36,767 nt of DNA from Acinetobacter kanungonis (GTDB lineage: Bacteria; Pseudomonadota; Gammaproteobacteria; Pseudomonadales; Moraxellaceae): NCBI RefSeq assembly GCF_009939195.1, contig NZ_JAACKC010000012.1:1-36767 (forward strand), read 5' to 3'. Both the position numbers and the translations under genes were made by a program. How positions within the stretch are numbered: position 1 is the first letter of the stretch; each line of letters starts with the position of its first letter. Positions 33,301 to 36,767 of this stretch are shown here, piece after piece. The notes below the pieces were generated by a model. That model had not been told where the DNA came from. It was given only the letters and a program-made list of their open reading frames with translations, and did not search any database.

Positions 33301-34473
33301 ATGAGCAATCACAACGAACCAGAAGAATTAGAACATCTACCTTATTGTATTGGTAATATTCGACATAATGGAGTAGTCAGCACTAGTAACCGTCTGATTA
33401 GACCAATTGAATTATCATCTAATGAGTATAAAGCTCTACTTTATGCAATGGCTGTTGCGAATTATGGTGAGAAGAATAATCAAGATCGTGAAATTACAGA
33501 GCAAACTTATATTTATTTGCATAAAGATGATTTAGGCGAACTATTAGGATTAGATAAAAAGAATTCCATTAATGTTGCTATTGATCGTATTTATAAAGAA
33601 TTATCATCACGAGTAGCTCATTTTGTAATTGAAGAGCCCGTGGATGATAATAAGCGTAAAGTTAAAAAAGTACACTCAGTAGTACCAATTATTCGTGAAC
33701 TCCGTTGGGAAGATGATGCTAAAAATGCTTTGCAGATACGTTTCACCAGTGAAGTACTTCCATATTTTACTCGATTAGCAAATGGAAATTTTACTACCTA
33801 TCAATTAAAAGATTTATTTGCTTTGGACTCTGTAACTAGTATGAGTTTGTATTCATACTTTATCAAAAATGAATTTAAGTATGCTAATCAAGATTCTTAT
33901 GAGGTTGAACTTTCACTTGAGAATATCAAAGCATTAATTGATATTGGGGAGAAAAAATACGATCGTTGGGTTGATTTTAGACGATACGTTTTAGACAAAA
34001 TTATTGAAGAAATTAATGAAAGGACTAGTCTTCAATTAGAATACGATACCATCAAGAAAGGTCGACCTATTGTCGGAGTTCGATTTAAAATTCTTAATAG
34101 GCATGCCACTGAAGTTATTGTATCTAATACTAATGATAAGACTCAAATCTATTTAGATGTCAATTTTGATGATAATGCGCTTGTTAAAGAATTAGGTGCG
34201 AAGTTCGATATGACTGTAAGGTCTTGGTACATCTATGCAAACGACCCAAATTATAAACAGTTTAGTAAGTGGTTTAAGACAGAAGGGTGCTTAACTGAAT
34301 CTCAAGCAAATGTGATAGTGAATGATATTATGTTCCAAATGGATTTTGCTGTAGCTGGCAGTTCAATGAGTGAATTTAAGAAAGAAATGAAATATAAATT
34401 AAAAAATAATCCAAATTTTGTAAAAGAAAATAGAAAACGATTGAATGAAATATTTGGAAAAGACGTTATATGA
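33301..34473 (+). CDS. repB: Rep_3-family replication initiator with C-terminal DUF5710-like domain
   Basis: A 390-aa initiator that binds the upstream iterons. Residues about 25-270 hold the two winged-helix domains of Rep_3 proteins (STSNRLIRPIELSSNEYKAL, LGELLGLDKKNSINVAIDRI, TYQLKDLFALDSVTSMSLYS). It is longer than many plasmid Reps (about 310 aa) because of an added C-terminal part. Residues about 281-325 read IYLDVNFDDNALVKELGAKF, MTVRSWYIY and FSKWF, the pattern of the small DUF5710 domain (YLDVPF..K..AK.LGA.WD....WY). That domain occurs in primases, ParB-like and other plasmid proteins. The start follows the iteron field directly, and a parS-like palindrome lies 3 bp after the stop. 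Confidence 0.92.
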   Translation: MSNHNEPEELEHLPYCIGNIRHNGVVSTSNRLIRPIELSSNEYKALLYAMAVANYGEKNNQDREITEQTYIYLHKDDLGELLGLDKKNSINVAIDRIYKELSSRVAHFVIEEPVDDNKRKVKKVHSVVPIIRELRWEDDAKNALQIRFTSEVLPYFTRLANGNFTTYQLKDLFALDSVTSMSLYSYFIKNEFKYANQDSYEVELSLENIKALIDIGEKKYDRWVDFRRYVLDKIIEEINERTSLQLEYDTIKKGRPIVGVRFKILNRHATEVIVSNTNDKTQIYLDVNFDDNALVKELGAKFDMTVRSWYIYANDPNYKQFSKWFKTEGCLTESQANVIVNDIMFQMDFAVAGSSMSEFKKEMKYKLKNNPNFVKENRKRLNEIFGKDVI

Positions 34474-34476
34474 CTG

Positions 34477-34493
34477 TGTAGCAACTTGCTACA
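34477..34493. promoter_or_regulatory. parS-like palindrome after repB
   Basis: TGTAGCAACTTGCTACA is the reverse complement of the copies at 30663 and 32435. The repeat extends by one base each side (GTGTAGCAA/TTGCTACAC). It starts 3 bp after the repB stop and is followed by CTTTTC, so it may also act as a weak terminator. Confidence 0.7.
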
Positions 34494-34597
34494 CTTTTCA
34501 CTATAAGGTGTAAAATAAGCTTGATATCAGTTTACGTCATATTTTGATAGCTAATTAATAGACCTATGAACTAATTATTCATCCATTAAGGTAGAAC

Positions 34598-35065
34598 ATG
34601 AAAACTAATCATTACATTCCTAACCACACACTTACGAAGACAGATCAAGGTTATGTTGTTAATTTTATCGTTGAACAAAATAAACCGATACCTGTATTTG
34701 AGAATATGTCACTTGAACAGGCATGCCAGGCAATGCTTATACAGGAACAGATCTTATTACAACCTACAGATGATGAGCATCTTATTGTTTATAAGGCAGA
34801 TGATCAACAAGAAACCATGTTATATAAATCCTTTGATGATGCTCTGATTGCCTTTAATACAATGATCCAGGTCTATATAAAAGGTTATCTCTCTCTTTCA
34901 AGTATTTTACTTTTTGCTAAGAATGTTGATAACCAATACTCTGCGCCTGAAATGAATGAGCTATTTGAAGAAGCGGCTAAGATGTATACGCAAAATTTAA
35001 AAGAAATAATGGAATTGAAGCAGTCTTCTCTAGAGCATTTAAAAATACTAGAAGAAAATCAATGA
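34598..35065 (+). CDS. Hypothetical plasmid protein (155 aa)
   Basis: A predicted soluble, acidic, mostly helical protein (MKTNHYIPNHTLTKTDQGYV to LEHLKILEENQ). No family is recognised and there is no signal peptide or membrane segment. The C-terminal third looks like a coiled coil (EEAAKMYTQNLKEIMELKQS). AAGG lies 8 bases before the ATG. It is the first gene after repB, a place often taken by copy-control or stability genes in plasmids of this type, but nothing in the sequence shows such a role. Confidence 0.7.
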   Translation: MKTNHYIPNHTLTKTDQGYVVNFIVEQNKPIPVFENMSLEQACQAMLIQEQILLQPTDDEHLIVYKADDQQETMLYKSFDDALIAFNTMIQVYIKGYLSLSSILLFAKNVDNQYSAPEMNELFEEAAKMYTQNLKEIMELKQSSLEHLKILEENQ

Positions 35066-35333
35066 GCAGAATATAACATTATAGGGTAGGAGTTTAATAC
35101 ACGCCTATCCCATTATGATTTTCAAATAATAACCGTAGATGAAATTAAAGATCGCTAGCTTAAATAGATCTCTGTGAATCGAACGTATAAGCATACCCTA
35201 AAGTTACACTATAAAAGTTCATGAATTTATGTACTATTTAAATGATTTTTGATCATAAGTTACATGTTGCTTTTAAATTATTAATTTATTTATTACGATA
35301 TTGTTCTTTTTTCTTCAAATTGGATTTGAAAAA

Positions 35334-35637
35334 GTGAAAGGTCACAAAATAGGCTATGTCCGAGTCAGTTCAGTCGAGCAAAACACAGGTCGTCAACTCG
35401 AGGGCATTGAACTTGACAGAATATTTATTGACCGTGCTTCAGGAAAAAATACAGATCGACCGAAATTCCAAGAAATGTTGAACTATGTTCGGGAAGGGGA
35501 CAGGGTTGTTGTACATTCCATGGATCGCTTTGCGCGAAGTTTGAAAGATTTGGTTACTGAAGTAGATCAACTTGTCAAAAGGGGAATTGCTATTCAGTTT
35601 GTCAAAGAAAATATTACATTCACGGCTCAATCCACGC
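35334..35637 (+). pseudogene. Serine resolvase, truncated by an IS6-family element
   Basis: The N-terminal catalytic domain of a Tn3-type resolvase/invertase: GYVRVSS with the nucleophile Ser, FIDRASGKNTDRPKFQEML, and VVHSMDRFARSLKDL with the paired catalytic Arg. Reading stops making sense at ITFTAQST, where the IS end begins at 35638. The second half of the catalytic domain and the DNA-binding helix-turn-helix are lost (about 100 of 200 residues remain). GTG 35334 (VKGHKIGYVRVSS) is the likely native start; an upstream ATG at 35301 in frame adds unrelated residues. The protein cannot recombine DNA. Confidence 0.85.
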
Positions 35638-36457
35638 GGCACTGTTGCAAATAGAGATTTGAGTCGATGAAGTTCCCTTTAAAAAGTGCTTAGAGACCGA
35701 AAACCCTGTTGATTAGACACACTTCACCCTGAGGCTGACCATAATAAAATGACGATGCTTGTCCTTTACGTAGTGCACGCATGACTTCAATACCTTTAAT
35801 TGTGGCATAAGCCGTCTTCATAGATTTGAATCCTAGTGTGGCCCTGATGATCCGCTTTAACTTACCATGATCACATTCAATGACATTATTTTTATACTTA
35901 ATCTGCCTGTGTTCAAGGTCTGGTGGACATTTTCCTTCTCGCTTTAATCGTGATAAAGCATGGCCATAGGTCGCTGCTTTATCTGTATTGATGACCCGTG
36001 GAATTTGCCATTTTTTCACCGTATTGAATATCTTTCCTAGAAAACTATAGGCTGATTTACTGTTCCGCCTAGCGGAAAGGTAAAAGTCAATCGTATGACC
36101 ACGTTGATCAACTGCACGATACAGGTAAGTCCATCGCCCCTTCACTTTGATATAAGTCTCATCCATATGCCATGAATGTAAATCTGTAGGATTACGCCAA
36201 TACCAGCGTAAGCGTTTTTCCATTTCTGGAGCATAACGCTGAACCCAACGATAAATTGTACTGTGATCCACATTTATGCCTCGTTCAGCGAGCATTTCTT
36301 GAAGTTCACGATAGCTGATGCCATATTTACAATACCAACGAACAGCCCAAAGAATGATTTCACCTTGAAAGTGCCGACCGTGGAAGGGTTTCATCTGCTG
36401 TATCTCGAAATAAATAAGATATTTAGCTTATCACGTCAGCCTATTTGCAACAGTGCC
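35638..36457 (-). mobile_element. IS6-family insertion sequence (IS26/IS1006 type), complete
   Basis: An 820-bp element with 17-bp perfect terminal inverted repeats, GGCACTGTTGCAAATAG at 35638-35654 and its complement at 36441-36457. It encodes one intact transposase. The 8 bp on either side (ATCCACGC and TGAACTTG) are not a target duplication, so the element sits here through deletion or replicon fusion rather than a simple insertion. It joins a broken resolvase gene to a broken IS66 transposase gene. Confidence 0.93.
35690..36394 (-). CDS. tnp: IS6-family transposase
   Basis: A 234-aa DDE transposase, intact and of normal length. An N-terminal helix-turn-helix lies in GISYRELQEMLAERGINVDHSTIYRW. 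The catalytic triad is the Asp in WHMDETYIKV, the Asp in VINTDKAATYG and the Glu in NNVIECDHGKLKRIIRATLG. IS6-family enzymes move by replicative cointegration and can recruit adjacent DNA. Sequence is close to IS26, and the 820-bp length fits Acinetobacter IS1006/IS1008-like elements; the exact name needs a database match. Confidence 0.93.
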   Translation of the reverse strand: MKPFHGRHFQGEIILWAVRWYCKYGISYRELQEMLAERGINVDHSTIYRWVQRYAPEMEKRLRWYWRNPTDLHSWHMDETYIKVKGRWTYLYRAVDQRGHTIDFYLSARRNSKSAYSFLGKIFNTVKKWQIPRVINTDKAATYGHALSRLKREGKCPPDLEHRQIKYKNNVIECDHGKLKRIIRATLGFKSMKTAYATIKGIEVMRALRKGQASSFYYGQPQGEVCLINRVFGL

Positions 36458-36458
36458 T

Positions 36459-36767
36459 GAACTTGCGCTGTTTAAACGGCATAAATTCGCTCAGAAGAAT
36501 GAACACCTCACTGCCAAACAAATCAGCTTGTTAGATGAAGCAGTTGAAGAAGATATCGCAGCCGTTGATTTAGAATTGGAACGACTGAATGCGGATCAAC
36601 CCAAATCGGCTGAAGCCAAAGCAATAAAACCGAAACGCCGACCGCTGCCAGATCATCTAACCATCATTCGTATAGAGCATGATCCTTCATCGACACAATG
36701 CAGTTGTGGCTGCACGCTTCGTCGTATTGGTGAAGACCTGAGCGAGAAACTCTATTTCAGACCAGCA
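36459..36767 (+). pseudogene. tnpC: IS66-family transposase (TnpC), 5'-truncated and running off the window
   Basis: One open frame runs from the IS6 right end to the window edge: ELALFKRHKFAQKNEHLTAK, then LFDEAVEE-type acidic helices, then PLPDHLTIIRIEHD, then a zinc-binding CSCGCTLRRIGED and EKLYFRPA. This is the order found in IS66 TnpC between its N-terminal coiled coil and the DDE domain. The start codon and first part were lost at the IS6 junction; what remains right of 36767 is unknown. Confidence 0.85.

Noticed and set aside
35185..35230. Xer-type site or resolvase res site before the truncated resolvase
   Set aside because: CGTATAA resembles an XerC half-site, but no XerD half follows, and no clear res subsites were found.

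Overview
The window looks like part of a plasmid from a low-GC gammaproteobacterium, most probably Acinetobacter. The reasons are a Rep_3-type replication gene with an upstream array of 22-bp iterons, an adjacent parA-parB pair, and an IS26/IS1006-type element. The genus is inferred from family resemblance and base composition; no database was searched.

Layout. (1) 1-1602: a truncated MFS (ACS-type) transporter gene divergent from a LysR regulator. (2) 1607-11019: a 9.4-kb accessory block bracketed by two identical 14-bp IS5-type terminal sequences in inverted orientation. It holds a decayed IS5-family transposase, a three-gene recombinase module (154 aa, 779 aa, 1066 aa; the last has a full tyrosine-recombinase active site), a YhfG-Fic toxin-antitoxin pair, a decayed AlpA-like regulator and about 1.2 kb of degraded DNA. 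(3) 11101-12671: a HipB-HipA toxin-antitoxin pair. (4) 13068-17672: a creatine-use module (GlxA-type AraC regulator, creatinase, MHS-family transporter, EamA transporter). (5) 17787-30616: an organic-phosphate (phytate) scavenging island. One operon encodes a TonB-dependent receptor, a beta-propeller 3-phytase lipoprotein, ExbB/TolQ-like, ExbD/TolR-like and TonB proteins. A divergent pair encodes a membrane protein with a degenerate GGDEF domain and an AraC regulator. A third operon encodes two PhoA-type alkaline phosphatases and a small secreted protein. All three transcription units have a good candidate Pho box (two 7-mers, 4-bp spacer) upstream. (6) 30654-34493: the plasmid backbone of parB, parA, iteron origin and repB, with three copies of a 17-bp palindrome that are good parS candidates. 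(7) 34598-36767: an unknown gene, then a truncated serine resolvase, an IS6-family element and a truncated IS66 transposase.

How it fits together: under phosphate limitation PhoB would switch on a receptor with its own TonB motor, a phytase that removes phosphate from inositol phosphates, and phosphatases that finish or broaden the job. The creatine module would supply nitrogen and carbon. Two toxin-antitoxin pairs and parABS stabilise the plasmid. The most unusual parts are the dedicated phosphate island with its own TonB system and regulators, and the recombinase trio with its associated toxin-antitoxin cargo.
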